Shown: positions 41,245 to 52,972, numbered from the stretch's first letter. The stretch: 64,000 nt of DNA from Nocardia nova SH22a (GCF_000523235.1 NZ_CP006850.1:2108001-2172000), one strand, 5' to 3'. A program made the numbers and translations. Notes: generated by a model from the letters alone, not told the origin.

Positions 41245-43385
41245 AGCGCCCGGTCAGCAACGAGGCGTCGACCGACGGCCTCGACTACCACGCGCTCAAC
41301 GCGATGCTGAACCTGTACGGACCGAATGGCGAGATTCAGTTCGACAAGGATGTCGCCGCCGCCCGGCAGTACTTCCTGCAGCACGTCAACCAGAACACCG
41401 TCTTCTTCCACAACCTCGACGAGAAGCTCGACTATCTCGTGGAGGAGAACTACTACGAGTCCGAGGTGCTCGACCAGTACAGCCGGGCCTTCGTCAAGAA
41501 ACTGTTCCAGCAGGCCTACGCCAAGAAGTTCCGGTTCCCGACCTTCCTCGGCGCGTTCAAGTACTACACCTCGTACACGCTCAAGACCTTCGACGGCAAG
41601 CGCTACCTGGAGCGGTTCGAGGACCGTGTCTGCATGGTCGCGCTGACCCTGGCCGCCGGTGACGAGATCCTGGCGCGGCAGCTGGTCGAGGAGATCATCG
41701 ACGGCCGCTTCCAACCGGCCACCCCCACCTTCCTCAATTCCGGCAAGAAGCAGCGCGGCGAGCCCGTGTCCTGCTTCCTGCTGCGCATCGAGGACAACAT
41801 GGAGTCCATCGGGCGCTCCATCAACTCGGCACTGCAGCTGTCCAAGCGTGGTGGCGGAGTCGCCTTGCTGCTCAGCAACATTCGTGAGCACGGGGCGCCG
41901 ATCAAGAAGATCGAGAACCAGTCCTCGGGCGTCATCCCGATCATGAAGCTGCTGGAGGATTCGTTCTCCTACGCCAACCAGCTCGGTGCGCGTCAGGGCG
42001 CCGGCGCGGTGTATCTGCACGCGCATCACCCCGACATCTACCGTTTCCTCGACACCAAGCGGGAGAACGCGGACGAGAAGATCCGCATCAAGACGCTGTC
42101 GCTGGGTGTGGTCATTCCGGACATCACCTTCGAGCTGGCGAAGAAGAACGAGGACATGTACCTGTTCTCGCCGTACGACGTGGAGCGCATCTACGGCGTG
42201 CCGTTCGCCGATATCGACGTCACCGAGAAGTACTACGAGATGGTCGACGACCGGCGCATCCGCAAGTCGAAGATCAATGCGCGCGAGTTCTTCCAGACCA
42301 TCGCCGAGCTGCAGTTCGAGTCCGGTTATCCGTACATCATGTACGAGGACACCGTGAACCGGGCGAACCCGATCGCGGGCAAGATCACCCACTCGAATCT
42401 GTGCTCGGAGATCCTGCAGGTCTCCACCCCGTCGATCTTCAACGACGATCTGTCCTACGCCGAGGTCGGCAAGGACATCTCCTGCAACCTCGGTTCGCTC
42501 AATATCGCCAAGGCGATGGACTCACCGGATTTCGGGCAGACCATCGAGGTGTCGATCCGGGCGCTGACCGCCGTCTCGGACCAGACCCACATCTACTCGG
42601 TGCCCTCGATCGAGCAGGGCAACAACCAATCCCACGCCATCGGCCTGGGACAGATGAACCTGCACGGATATCTGGCGCGCGAACGGGTCCACTACGGGTC
42701 CGAGGAGGGTGTGGACTTCACGAACATCTACTTCTACACCGTCGCGTACCACGCGGTGCGGGCCTCGAACAAGCTCGCCATCGAACGTGGCACCGCCTTC
42801 GGTGGTTTCGCCGATTCGAAGTACGCCAGCGGTGAGTACTTCGACAAGTACACCGATCAGGTGTGGGAGCCGGAAACCGAACGGGTGCGGCAGATCTTCG
42901 CCGACGCGGGCGTGCACATCCCGACCCAGGACGACTGGCGTGAGTTGAAGGCGTCGGTCATGGAACACGGCATCTACAACCAGAACCTGCAGGCCGTGCC
43001 GCCGACCGGATCGATCTCCTACATCAACAACTCCACCAGTTCGATCCACCCGGTCGCCTCGAAGATCGAGATCCGCAAGGAAGGCAAGATCGGCCGCGTC
43101 TACTACCCGGCTCCCTTCCTCACCAACGACAATCTCGAGTACTTCGCCGACGCCTACGAGATCGGCTACGAGAAGATCATCGACACCTACGCCGCCGCCA
43201 CCCAGCACGTGGACCAGGGCCTGTCGCTGACCCTGTTCTTCAACGACAGCGCCACCACCCGCGATGTGAACCGCGCCCAGATCTACGCCTGGCGCAAGGG
43301 CATCAAGACGCTGTACTACATCCGCATCCGCCAGATGGCTCTGGAGGGGACTGAAGTGGAGAACTGCGTCAGCTGCATGTTGTAG
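41202..43385 (+). CDS. nrdE: Class Ib ribonucleotide reductase alpha subunit NrdE
   Basis: A 727-residue catalytic subunit that reduces ribonucleoside diphosphates. Visible are the substrate-site cysteine in [13 protein letters not shown], the NLCSEI loop with the active-site Cys, the GLGQMNLHG segment, [18 protein letters not shown] and the C-terminal CVSC pair reduced by NrdH. No ATP-cone domain is present, as expected for class Ib. No ATG fits; TTG 41202 gives a length almost identical to the mycobacterial protein and overlaps nrdI. Homology is firm from [14 protein letters not shown] onward. Confidence 0.94.
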   Translation: MATTTAPAGKTARLERPVSNEASTDGLDYHALNAMLNLYGPNGEIQFDKDVAAARQYFLQHVNQNTVFFHNLDEKLDYLVEENYYESEVLDQYSRAFVKKLFQQAYAKKFRFPTFLGAFKYYTSYTLKTFDGKRYLERFEDRVCMVALTLAAGDEILARQLVEEIIDGRFQPATPTFLNSGKKQRGEPVSCFLLRIEDNMESIGRSINSALQLSKRGGGVALLLSNIREHGAPIKKIENQSSGVIPIMKLLEDSFSYANQLGARQGAGAVYLHAHHPDIYRFLDTKRENADEKIRIKTLSLGVVIPDITFELAKKNEDMYLFSPYDVERIYGVPFADIDVTEKYYEMVDDRRIRKSKINAREFFQTIAELQFESGYPYIMYEDTVNRANPIAGKITHSNLCSEILQVSTPSIFNDDLSYAEVGKDISCNLGSLNIAKAMDSPDFGQTIEVSIRALTAVSDQTHIYSVPSIEQGNNQSHAIGLGQMNLHGYLARERVHYGSEEGVDFTNIYFYTVAYHAVRASNKLAIERGTAFGGFADSKYASGEYFDKYTDQVWEPETERVRQIFADAGVHIPTQDDWRELKASVMEHGIYNQNLQAVPPTGSISYINNSTSSIHPVASKIEIRKEGKIGRVYYPAPFLTNDNLEYFADAYEIGYEKIIDTYAAATQHVDQGLSLTLFFNDSATTRDVNRAQIYAWRKGIKTLYYIRIRQMALEGTEVENCVSCML

Positions 43386-43398
43386 GCATGTGATCGCA

Positions 43399-43430
43399 GA
43401 ACGGGCGTCCCGGCTTCGGGGCGCCCGTTC
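43399..43430 (+). terminator. Terminator after nrdE
   Basis: GAACGGGCG pairs with CGCCCGTTC around a 14-base loop that itself contains a short CCGG/CCGG-like stem. It starts 14 bases after the nrdE stop and separates nrdHIE from the toxin-antitoxin pair. Confidence 0.65.
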
Positions 43431-43448
43431 GTCGTGTCGTCGGGTAGG

Positions 43449-43486
43449 ATTGACGTCAATGAAGTCGTCGACGTCATTAGCGTCAA
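43449..43486. promoter_or_regulatory. Operator of the toxin-antitoxin pair
   Basis: ATTGACGTCAAT (43449-43460) is a perfect 12-bp palindrome. It is also the left half of a larger dyad in which TTGACGTCAATGA (43450-43462) pairs with TCATTAGCGTCAA (43474-43486) with two mismatches around 11 bp. Tandem dyads 20 bp before an antitoxin gene are typical of autoregulated RHH antitoxins. Confidence 0.7.
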
Positions 43487-43505
43487 TTGAGAGCAGGTAA
43501 CTGCG

Positions 43506-43757
43506 ATGGCCAGACTGACAGTCAGAGATCTACCCGACGAGGTCAGGGAAGCCTTGCGAGTGCGCGCCGCGCACAACGGTCGCAGCACCGAGGCCGAGGT
43601 CAGGGCCATTCTCATCGAGACCGTTTCCCCCGGCTCGGACGTCAGGCTCGGCTCGTTACTCGCCGATATCGGTCGCGAGATCGAGTTGACCGATGAGGAA
43701 GCGGAAGCCCTCGCCGCCCGCGATCGCACACCCCCGACCCCGCTGGAGTTCGAGTGA
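43506..43757 (+). CDS. VapB/FitA-like ribbon-helix-helix antitoxin
   Basis: An 83-residue antitoxin. The N-terminal ARLTVRDLPDEVREALRVRAAHNGRSTEAEVRAIL is a FitA-type ribbon-helix-helix DNA-binding domain. The C-terminal acidic segment DEEAEALAARDRTPPTPLEFE would wrap the toxin active site. It precedes a PIN-domain toxin with a 4-bp overlap, and a dyad operator lies directly upstream, so autorepression by the complex is expected. Confidence 0.9.
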   Translation: MARLTVRDLPDEVREALRVRAAHNGRSTEAEVRAILIETVSPGSDVRLGSLLADIGREIELTDEEAEALAARDRTPPTPLEFE

Positions 43758-44173
43758 TCGTCCTGGACACCAATGTCATCAGCGAGCCGCTCCGCAAGGC
43801 GCCCGACCGCCGCGTGATCGACTGGATCGACAGCCAGGAACTGCGCAATCTGTATCTGACCGCGATCACGGTGGCAGAGTTGCGCTTCGGTGTTGCGAGC
43901 ATGTCCTCGGGAAAGCGACGAGATACCCTGCGCGACAGGCTCGAAACCCGAGTTCTTCCGCTGTTCACCGGACGTGTTCTGCCATTCGACCTGGACGCGG
44001 CGGCTGCTTACGCGGAACTCATGGCTGCTGCGAGATCCGCCGGTGCGGCGATAGGCATGGCCGACGGGTATATCGCTGCCACCGCGATCCGGGCGAAAAT
44101 GGCGGTGGCCACCCGAGACACGTCGCCGTTCCGCGCTGCGGGCGTATCCGTCATCGATCCGTGGGCTCGATGA
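43754..44173 (+). CDS. VapC/FitB-like PIN-domain toxin
   Basis: A 139-residue PIN-domain ribonuclease. The expected acidic residues are present: Asp5 (VLDTNV), Glu in ITVAELRFG, Asp in GMADGYIAA and Asp in ATRDTSPF. It would cleave specific RNAs when free of its antitoxin. The GTG start overlaps the antitoxin stop (GTGA). The pair sits between nrdE and mgtE and may represent an insertion into an ancestral nrd locus. All catalytic acids are intact, so the toxin is likely active. Confidence 0.9.
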   Translation: MIVLDTNVISEPLRKAPDRRVIDWIDSQELRNLYLTAITVAELRFGVASMSSGKRRDTLRDRLETRVLPLFTGRVLPFDLDAAAAYAELMAAARSAGAAIGMADGYIAATAIRAKMAVATRDTSPFRAAGVSVIDPWAR

Positions 44174-44513
44174 TCTTGTGCTGGTCGGTGCGTCGCCCGG
44201 GTTCCGAAAATCGGTGGATCCGCGGTTCGGCGTGGAGGGGGATGTAGGTGTAGCCTGCATGCGGGCGCTGTGCGTCCAGGTGGTGGCCTTGCGATGATGC
44301 GGGTTGCCGGTATGCCGGAACGGCATTGGTGATTTCGACGGTGTTGTGCTGACGATGAGGAGGTGGGTGGCTGTGCGTAGCGAACCCCCCAGTCGAAGGC
44401 CGCGCGGCGCCGTCCTCCTGTTCTGCCGGTAGAGCTTTCGGCGGCGAGGTCGGTGCCTCGCGGTGTGAATCCGTGATTCCCCGTACCCACTCGCTGTATG
44501 CCGAGGTTCTGTC
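44174..44513. other. Intergenic region before mgtE
   Basis: These 340 bp have no credible gene. I looked for the M-box magnesium riboswitch core and did not find it. An AGGAGG near 44352 could pair with CCTCCT near 44414, giving a possible leader structure, but nothing more specific can be said. Confidence 0.35.
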
Positions 44514-46091
44514 ATGTCGACCGATCTGTACTTTGCCGCGCCCGCACGCCCCGATGTCCCGGATGACGGTCACTCGTCCGCGCGTACGGAGGCCGCGCGA
44601 GCGCGTGCCGCCGAAGCGCACGTCACCGTCGAGACGGGCGGCGCCGAGCCGTGTGCGCCCGATGCGGGCGCTGTGTCGAACGGATGCGACACCGTCGCTA
44701 CCGATACGACTACTGCCGACACTGCCGCTCTCGCTGAAACGCTTGTCGCCGAATCGCATTCGGATCACATCTCGCTGCGCGACCTCATCGACGACCGCCG
44801 GGTGGACGCGGCGCTGAGCTGGCTGGACGACCATGCTCCGCATCGGATCGCGGACGAACTCGCCCGCATGGACGCCGTGCACGCGGGGATCGCCTTCCGC
44901 CTGCTCGACAAGGACCGTGCGCTGGCGGTGTTCGAGGAGCTCGAGCCCGTGGACCAGCAGCAGATCCTGTCCGGGATGCGGGATCAGAGCTTTCGCGAAC
45001 TGATCGAGGGGATGGACCCCGACGACCGCGCCCGCATGCTGCGCGAGGCACCGGCCACGGTCGCCAAGAAGGTCCTGGCCGGGCTGAGCCCGCGCGAGCG
45101 CCGCATGACCGCGGCCCTGCTCGGCTATCCGGAGGGCTCGGCCGGGCGCTACATGACGCCGGAAGTCGTTGCGCTGCACCGTGATCTGACCGTCGCCGAG
45201 GCGCTGGGCGTGGTCCGGGCCAAGGGAGCGCACGCCGAGACCGTCTACACGCTGCCGGTGGTGGACGGCGGCCGCCGGTTGATCGGGATCGTCGAGATGC
45301 GCGAACTCGTGCTCAGCGATCCCACCACGTTGCTGGCCGAACTCGTCGTCACCGAACCGGTTTTCGCGCGCGCGACCGATGCCGCGGAGAAGGCGGCGCG
45401 GCTCATGCGCGAGACCAATCTGATCAACCTGCCGGTGGTCGACAGCGAGGACCGCCTCGTCGGACTGCTCACCATCGACGACGCGGTGGAGGTCATCGAG
45501 GCCGCCGACAGCGAGGATGTGGCGCGGCAGGCCGGAGCCAGTCCGTGGGCCGGTCACTACATGGCCGCCGGGGTTTTCCAGCTCGCTCGCTATCGCGCGA
45601 TGTGGTTGCTGTTGCTGCTGGTAGCCGCCACGTTGACGGTCTCGGTCACCGACGCTTTCGAGGCGACGCTGGCCCAGGCCGCGAATCTGGCGCTGTTCAT
45701 CCCGCTGCTGATCGGTGCGGGCGGCAACGCCGGAGCGCAGGCCGCCACCTCCTGTGTCCGCGCACTCGCGGTGGGCGAGGTGCGGGTGTCGGATCTGGTC
45801 AAGGTGATCTGGCGCGAGTGCCGGGTGGGCCTGGTTCTCGGTTCGATGCTGGCGGTGGTCGGCATGGTCATCGGCGCGGCGTTCGTCGGGGCGCAGATCG
45901 CGCTGGTCGTGGGCATCACCCTGGTGATCATCTGCGGCTGGGCCGCGACCATCGGCGGCACGATGCCGTTGCTGGCCAAGAAGTTGCGCATCGATCCGGC
46001 GGTCATCTCCGCGCCCATGGTGACGACGATGGTCGACGCGACCGGGCTGATCATCTACTTCACCACCGCGAAGCTCGTACTCGGCATCTGA
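44514..46091 (+). CDS. mgtE: MgtE-type magnesium transporter/channel
   Basis: A 525-residue Mg2+ channel. After a non-conserved N-terminal extension of about 75 residues (Ala/Thr-rich) come the N-domain (RIADELARMDAVHAGIAFRLL) and a CBS pair (residues about 205-325; LPVVDGGRRLIGIV, LPVVDSEDRLVGLLTIDDAVEV). Five membrane helices follow, with the pore signature in LLIGAGGNAGAQAATSCVRALA. CBS and N domains sense cytosolic magnesium and close the channel. The extension is longer than in most family members and may have been annotated with too early a start, but no later Met precedes the N-domain closely. Confidence 0.92.
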   Translation: MSTDLYFAAPARPDVPDDGHSSARTEAARARAAEAHVTVETGGAEPCAPDAGAVSNGCDTVATDTTTADTAALAETLVAESHSDHISLRDLIDDRRVDAALSWLDDHAPHRIADELARMDAVHAGIAFRLLDKDRALAVFEELEPVDQQQILSGMRDQSFRELIEGMDPDDRARMLREAPATVAKKVLAGLSPRERRMTAALLGYPEGSAGRYMTPEVVALHRDLTVAEALGVVRAKGAHAETVYTLPVVDGGRRLIGIVEMRELVLSDPTTLLAELVVTEPVFARATDAAEKAARLMRETNLINLPVVDSEDRLVGLLTIDDAVEVIEAADSEDVARQAGASPWAGHYMAAGVFQLARYRAMWLLLLLVAATLTVSVTDAFEATLAQAANLALFIPLLIGAGGNAGAQAATSCVRALAVGEVRVSDLVKVIWRECRVGLVLGSMLAVVGMVIGAAFVGAQIALVVGITLVIICGWAATIGGTMPLLAKKLRIDPAVISAPMVTTMVDATGLIIYFTTAKLVLGI

Positions 46092-46266
46092 GCCCGGAGG
46101 TGGGCCGGTGGTTCCTGTCTTGCCGCGCTGTAGGCGACAGCAAATCTTCGGCGTCGCCGCGTGCCCCGCCGCGGCGGTGGTGACGGACTCGCCGCACGGG
46201 TCATGCGGCACCGACCGTGATGTGGAACTTCCCACCCCGCAAGGCATTTACCCAGGAACCGCCGAG

Positions 46267-46314
46267 ACACAAGGTGTTGTGTTATTCGTTCTGGCTCGCC
46301 CCTAGGAGTAGTGT
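46267..46314 (+). promoter_or_regulatory. Two NrdR boxes upstream of nrdF
   Basis: ACACAAGGTGTTGTGT (46267-46282), with perfect 6-bp arms, and CCCCTAGGAGTAGTGT (46299-46314) match the NrdR consensus and start exactly 32 bp apart, the same geometry as upstream of nrdH. The second box shares CTAGG-GTAGTGT with the nrdH box and again includes TAGTGT as a possible -10. Confidence 0.8.
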
Positions 46315-46364
46315 TCAGATTGACTTAGAACGGATGGTCCGGCGACGGTCAGAAGGGTGAGTGA

Positions 46365-47333
<969 letters not shown>

Positions 47334-47340
47334 GTCGCTC

Positions 47341-47382
47341 GCGAACCCGGACGTAACACCCTGTGTGCGTCCGGGTTTCGCG
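47341..47382 (+). terminator. Terminator after nrdF
   Basis: GCGAACCCGGACG pairs with CGTCCGGGTTTCGC (one bulged T) around a 14-base loop, starting 8 bases after the nrdF stop. Confidence 0.65.
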
Positions 47383-47439
47383 TTTCAGAAGCCGTTGCTG
47401 TGCGGCCGATCCGGTCGGCGGGGTCGGTGTAGTCGATCG

Positions 47440-47690
47440 GACGGCGGCTGCGCGTGTCACCTCGGATTTCGACTGCTCGACGAATCGATGACCACCGTCG
47501 CGGCAGTCGTAGACAGTTTCGCGGCTGATACCGAATTCGGCGGCCCCCGGCCGCTGCGATCTCTGCGAGGGGCAGTGCGCTTCGAGCCCGGCGGAAACAC
47601 CCATCATGCTCGGCAGCAGGGTTCGCCATCGGCGAGTCCTCGCCCGTGAACGTCCGGCTCTCCGTGACGAATTCGGTCCGCACTTCCCTG
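47440..47690 (-). pseudogene. Possible remnant of an HTH protein (recombinase/transposase-like)
   Basis: Two overlapping minus-strand frames each hold half of a plausible helix-turn-helix: LPLAEIAAA in one and EFGISRETVYDCRDGG in the other, about 15 bases apart. Joined, they resemble the LAEIAxEFGISRETVY helix-turn-helix of serine recombinases or transposases, implying a frameshifted relic. There is no start, no catalytic domain and no flanking inverted repeats, so this could also be coincidence. Confidence 0.22.
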
Positions 47691-47792
47691 CTGGTGAAGG
47701 TTGTAGACCGCGGCCTGACATGGGCACCGACCTCTTCGCCTCTAGTGCCCGGGTGCCACCACCACTGGGGAGGCGATCGACGCGGCGGTTTA

Positions 47793-47822
47793 ATCTATCT
47801 CATACTATATCTATCTCATACT
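47793..47822. repeat. 14-bp direct repeat in an AT-rich promoter region
   Basis: ATCTATCTCATACT occurs at 47793-47806 and 47809-47822, with a 16-bp period, inside the most AT-rich stretch of this region and 46 bp before the start of the SapA-like gene. It may be a promoter with a tandem activator site. Confidence 0.45.
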
Positions 47823-47867
47823 TCCTAGTGGTGCCCGCATCAGCAGGCGCGGAACGGATACGAACCG

Positions 47868-48302
47868 ATGCGCACACTTGTCCGGACAGTCAGGTTGACT
47901 CTCGCCGCGGCGGCGGTCGTTGCTGGAACAATAGCTGCGGCCGGACCGGCGAATGCGGTGGCGACCCCAGCCGAAGCATGTGGCAACAACTATCACGAAA
48001 TCGACCACCATGACCTACCGCTCGCCACCATATATCTCTTGTACAACGGAACAGACAACTGTGTTGTGACCCGGAAAAACGAATACGTGGGAACCCCGAC
48101 TGCGGTAAATGCTTCAATAGAAATTGCTGGCCAGCCCACTACAAGAGTCTCCGACTCGCGCACCGATTACAAGTATTACGCGGGGCCTGTGAGAATTTCA
48201 GCCAAGGGGAAATGCATCCAGTGGGAAGGTGAAGCCCAAAAGCCCGGGAAATATGCTGACATCGTGAACTACTGGAAATCCAAGCCGAGTCACTGCAGAT
48301 AG
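47868..48302 (+). CDS. Secreted SapA-like small protein
   Basis: A 144-residue exported protein. The signal peptide covers about residues 1-30 (LTLAAAAVVAGTIAAAGPANA). The mature part, with CGNNYHEIDH, ATIYLLYNGTDNCVVTRK, YYAGPVRISAKGKCIQW and a final SHC, follows the pattern of Streptomyces spore-associated protein A (one domain, two likely disulfides). The function of SapA-like proteins is not established. Codon usage is visibly less GC-biased than in neighbouring genes (for example ATA, AAA and GAA runs), and the flanks are degenerate, so horizontal acquisition is likely. Confidence 0.72.
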   Translation: MRTLVRTVRLTLAAAAVVAGTIAAAGPANAVATPAEACGNNYHEIDHHDLPLATIYLLYNGTDNCVVTRKNEYVGTPTAVNASIEIAGQPTTRVSDSRTDYKYYAGPVRISAKGKCIQWEGEAQKPGKYADIVNYWKSKPSHCR

Positions 48303-48348
48303 GAAATGCTGTCGGGGCTTTGCAGGCTCGGCTGGTCCGGCCTGCTGG

Positions 48349-49425
48349 TCAGTCCGTCACGTACCCATTGAGTGTCTTGCGCAGGTCCTCGAGGATCGCG
48401 CGGGCGGCGGTCACGCCCGAGCCGTGCCAGATATCGTCCTCGACGACGAAATCGCGCTTGTCGCTGACCGCGCCGAGTTTCTTCCAGTCGTCGCCCTTCA
48501 TGACCGATTGGGCGCGGGTCTTGCCGTCCGCGCCGTCGAGCATCAGGTAGATGATGTCGCCCTCGATCTTGTTGCGGTCGGATTCCGACGACAGGCTGTC
48601 GACCGGGAAGGAACGGTCGCGCTGGGCGGTGGGGCGTTGCACACCGGCGTCGGCGAGCACCTGGCCCGCGAAGGTGTCGTTGCCCTGGACCTGAATGTCC
48701 TTGGCGGAGAAGCGGATCACCGACGCCTGGGAGAAGTTCGCGCCGATGGAGGCGCCGGTCTCGCGGGCGTCGGTGCGGTAGTCGGCGAGCGCCTGCGTCC
48801 CGGCCGAGGCGCGGCCCATCGCGTCGGCGTAGCCGGTGAAATCCTCCTGCCAGCCGCGGTGCTCGACCAGGACCGTGGGGGCGATGGCGTGCAGGGCGCC
48901 GGGATCGCCGTCGCCCGCGCTGCCCAGGATCAGATCCGGATGCAGATCGGCGATCTTCGCGGTGTCGACCGCGCCCGTGGCGCCGACGCCCGGAATCTTC
49001 AGCACGCCGGTGCCCAGATAGTTCGGCTGCGTCACCGGTCCGGCCAGGGTGGTGGCGCCGACGACGCGCTCCCACAATCCCACCGCGCACACCGCGTCCA
49101 ATGCCGCGGTATCCAGTACGACAATGCGTTTCGGATCGGCCGGAACCTGCGCGCCCGCGACGGTACGAGTGCCTGCGGCCTGATCCGGCGCACTCGGCAA
49201 CGCGCACGCGTGGGTGGTGTCGCGCTCGATGCCGACCACGCTCGCGCCCGCGATATTGGTGGTGGTCCGGACGATGGAACTCGACGCATCGTCGCCGCCG
49301 GTCCCGCAACCGGACGCCACGGCGACCACGGCGCCGACCGCCGCCGCGCCGATCGAGAGCCGACGCGCACTGGCGCGCTTGCGGGTCTTGGGGTTTCGGG
49401 CGGAGACGCGTTCGCTCACCGGCAT
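48349..49425 (-). CDS. fecB: Iron-siderophore substrate-binding lipoprotein, FecB type
   Basis: A 358-residue lipoprotein. A basic N-terminus (ARNPKTRKRASARR) and hydrophobic stretch end in the lipobox VASGC, with Cys40 lipidated. The mature protein is a periplasmic-binding fold of the TroA/FhuD class (PKRIVVLDTAALDAVCAVGLWERVVG; DLHPDLILG). It corresponds to M. tuberculosis FecB (Rv3044), which also lies divergent from ctaD. FecB proteins bind ferric siderophores or haem-type ligands outside the membrane. No permease genes are adjacent. ATG 49425 is taken because upstream residues precede a normal lipoprotein signal. Confidence 0.88.
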   Translation of the reverse strand: MPVSERVSARNPKTRKRASARRLSIGAAAVGAVVAVASGCGTGGDDASSSIVRTTTNIAGASVVGIERDTTHACALPSAPDQAAGTRTVAGAQVPADPKRIVVLDTAALDAVCAVGLWERVVGATTLAGPVTQPNYLGTGVLKIPGVGATGAVDTAKIADLHPDLILGSAGDGDPGALHAIAPTVLVEHRGWQEDFTGYADAMGRASAGTQALADYRTDARETGASIGANFSQASVIRFSAKDIQVQGNDTFAGQVLADAGVQRPTAQRDRSFPVDSLSSESDRNKIEGDIIYLMLDGADGKTRAQSVMKGDDWKKLGAVSDKRDFVVEDDIWHGSGVTAARAILEDLRKTLNGYVTD

Positions 49426-49635
49426 GCAGCGTAGGGTACATGCGCTTGCCCGGCACGCCCCTTCGCCCTGGGCCGAGACCCCTCCGGCGGGCAATTACGA
49501 CACAGAGTAGGACCCGTTCGGACGCTTGTGGCGACACGGTTTACGATGCCTTTAGCGCAAGCCACCGTCGTTTCGTCATGCACCGGAACGCACGAGCGTG
49601 CGAAACGAGCAGAAGGCACACCTTCAGGAGGATCA

Positions 49636-51372
49636 GTGACTGCTGTAGAGCCCCAGCCAGTCCCCAAGTTGGAAGCGACGCGGCCGTATCCGGCGCGGCT
49701 GGGCCCTAAGGGGTCGTTCATCTACAAGGCCGTCACCACGACCGACCCGAAGGTCCTCGGCGTGATGTACCTGGTGACGGCGATGTCGTTCTTCATGATC
49801 GGCGGCCTGATGGCGCTGCTCATGCGTGGTGAGCTCGCTCGCCCGGGTCTGCAGTTCCTGTCGCCGGAACAGTTCAACCAGCTGTTCACCATGCACGGCA
49901 CGATCATGCTGCTGTTCTATGCGACCGCGATCGTGTTCGGCTTCGCCAACATCGTGCTGCCGCTGCAGATCGGCGCGCCCGACGTCGCCTTCCCGCGTCT
50001 GAACGCGTTCAGCTACTGGCTGTACCTGTTCGGCGCGACCATGGCGACCGCGGGCTTCATCACCCCCGGTGGCGCCGCCGACTTCGGCTGGACCGCCTAC
50101 ACCCCGCTGTCGGACATCGTGCACTCCCCGGGTGTCGGCGCGGACCTGTGGATCATGGGTCTGGCGGTGTCCGGTCTGGGCACCATCCTCGGTGGCGTCA
50201 ACATGCTGACCACCGTCGTCTGCCTGCGCTGCCCGGGTATGACCCTGTTCCGGATGCCGATCTTCACCTGGAACATCGCCGTCACCAGCGTCCTGGTGCT
50301 GCTGGCCTTCCCGCTGCTGACCGCCGCGCTGATGGCACTGGCCTACGACCGTCACCTGGGCGGCCACATCTACGACCCGGCCACCGGTGGTTCGCTGCTC
50401 TACCAGCACTTGTTCTGGTACTTCGGCCATCCCGAGGTGTACATCATCGCGCTGCCGTTCTTCGGCATCGTGTCCGAGATCTTCCCGGTCTTCAGCCGTA
50501 AGCCGATCTTCGGTTACACCACGCTGGTCTACGCCACCCTCGGTATCGCCGCGCTGTCGATCGCGGTGTGGGCGCACCACATGTACGCCACCGGCGCGGT
50601 GCTGCTGCCGTACTTCTCGTTCATGACCTTCCTGATCGCGGTGCCTACCGGTGTGAAGTTCTTCAACTGGATCGGCACCATGTGGAAGGGGCAACTGACC
50701 TTCGAGACACCGATGTTGTGGTCGGTCGGCTTCCTGGTGACCTTCCTGTTCGGTGGTCTGTCCGGTGTCATCCTGGCCAGCCCGCCGCTGGACTTCCACG
50801 TGTCCGACACCTACTTCGTCGTCGCGCACTTCCACTACGTGCTCTTCGGCACCATCGTGTTCGCGACCTTCGCGGGTATCTACTTCTGGTTCCCGAAGAT
50901 GACCGGCCGCATGATGGACGAGCGTCTGGGCAAGTGGCACTTCTGGGCGACCCTGGTCGGCTTCCACACCACCTTCCTGGTGCAGCACTGGCTGGGCGCC
51001 GAGGGTATGCCGCGTCGCTACGCCGACTACCTGCCGACCGACGGTTTCACCGCGCTGAACACCGTGTCCACGATCGGCGCCTTCATCCTCGGCGCCTCGA
51101 CGCTGCCGTTCATCTGGAACGTCTTCAAGAGCTACCGCTACGGCGAGGTCGTGACGGTCGACGATCCGTGGGGTTACGGCAACTCCCTCGAATGGGCCAC
51201 CACCTGCCCGCCGCCGCGGCACAACTTCTACGAGCTGCCGCGGATCCGGTCCGAGCGTCCGGCGTTCGAGCTGCACTACCCGCACATGGTGGAGCGCATG
51301 CGGGCCGAGGCCCACGTGGGCTGGGGCTCCAAGTCCCACCATGTGGCCGAGCTCGAGAAGGTGTCGAGCTAG
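49636..51372 (+). CDS. ctaD: Cytochrome c oxidase subunit I (aa3 type)
   Basis: A 578-residue catalytic subunit of the terminal oxidase with 12 helices. Haem a and a3/CuB ligands are visible: [26 protein letters not shown] (the cross-linked His-Tyr), WAHHMYATG and [11 protein letters not shown]. It reduces O2 to water and pumps protons, accepting electrons from the bc1 complex as in other mycolata. The GTG start at 49636 has AGGAGGATCA directly upstream; in-frame sequence before it has no homology. The locus order fecB-ctaD-serB matches M. tuberculosis. Confidence 0.95.
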   Translation: MTAVEPQPVPKLEATRPYPARLGPKGSFIYKAVTTTDPKVLGVMYLVTAMSFFMIGGLMALLMRGELARPGLQFLSPEQFNQLFTMHGTIMLLFYATAIVFGFANIVLPLQIGAPDVAFPRLNAFSYWLYLFGATMATAGFITPGGAADFGWTAYTPLSDIVHSPGVGADLWIMGLAVSGLGTILGGVNMLTTVVCLRCPGMTLFRMPIFTWNIAVTSVLVLLAFPLLTAALMALAYDRHLGGHIYDPATGGSLLYQHLFWYFGHPEVYIIALPFFGIVSEIFPVFSRKPIFGYTTLVYATLGIAALSIAVWAHHMYATGAVLLPYFSFMTFLIAVPTGVKFFNWIGTMWKGQLTFETPMLWSVGFLVTFLFGGLSGVILASPPLDFHVSDTYFVVAHFHYVLFGTIVFATFAGIYFWFPKMTGRMMDERLGKWHFWATLVGFHTTFLVQHWLGAEGMPRRYADYLPTDGFTALNTVSTIGAFILGASTLPFIWNVFKSYRYGEVVTVDDPWGYGNSLEWATTCPPPRHNFYELPRIRSERPAFELHYPHMVERMRAEAHVGWGSKSHHVAELEKVSS

Positions 51373-51439
51373 TACCACAGCGGAGGCCGGGCGGCTCCTG
51401 ATCACCGAGCCCCCGCCATCGCGAGAGCAATACCCCGGC

Positions 51440-51469
51440 GCGGCGGCCGTCTAGAGCGACGGTCGCCGC
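51440..51469 (+). terminator. Hairpin after ctaD
   Basis: GCGGCGGCCGTC pairs with GACGGTCGCCGC with one non-Watson-Crick position around TAGAGC, 68 bases after the ctaD stop. Confidence 0.5.
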
Positions 51470-51553
51470 GTTCGGCGTTTCGGGGCTGGGCGGTGACTCC
51501 TGCCGCCGGACCAGCGGTGCGCGCCGGTGGCCGCACCCGACCTGAGAGAATGA

Positions 51554-52972
<1,419 letters not shown>

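Larger units (their letters stand above)
47384..47867. other. Gene-poor stretch between nrdF and the SapA-like gene
   Basis: This 484-bp region has no intact gene. The first part carries a possible HTH remnant on the minus strand (47440-47690). The last 100 bases are AT-rich and contain a direct repeat just ahead of the SapA-like gene. Base composition differs from the flanking core genes, which suggests past insertion or decay. Confidence 0.4.

Noticed and set aside
44174..44513. M-box magnesium riboswitch before mgtE
   Set aside because: The conserved M-box core (GGUGAGGCUCC-like and the later CGCCAAUGGG-like segments) is not present; only a weak possible pairing of AGGAGG with CCTCCT is visible.
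49633..51405. Minus-strand open frame covering ctaD
   Set aside because: It mirrors a highly conserved membrane protein gene; the translated sequence is His/Arg/Glu-rich and has no domain.
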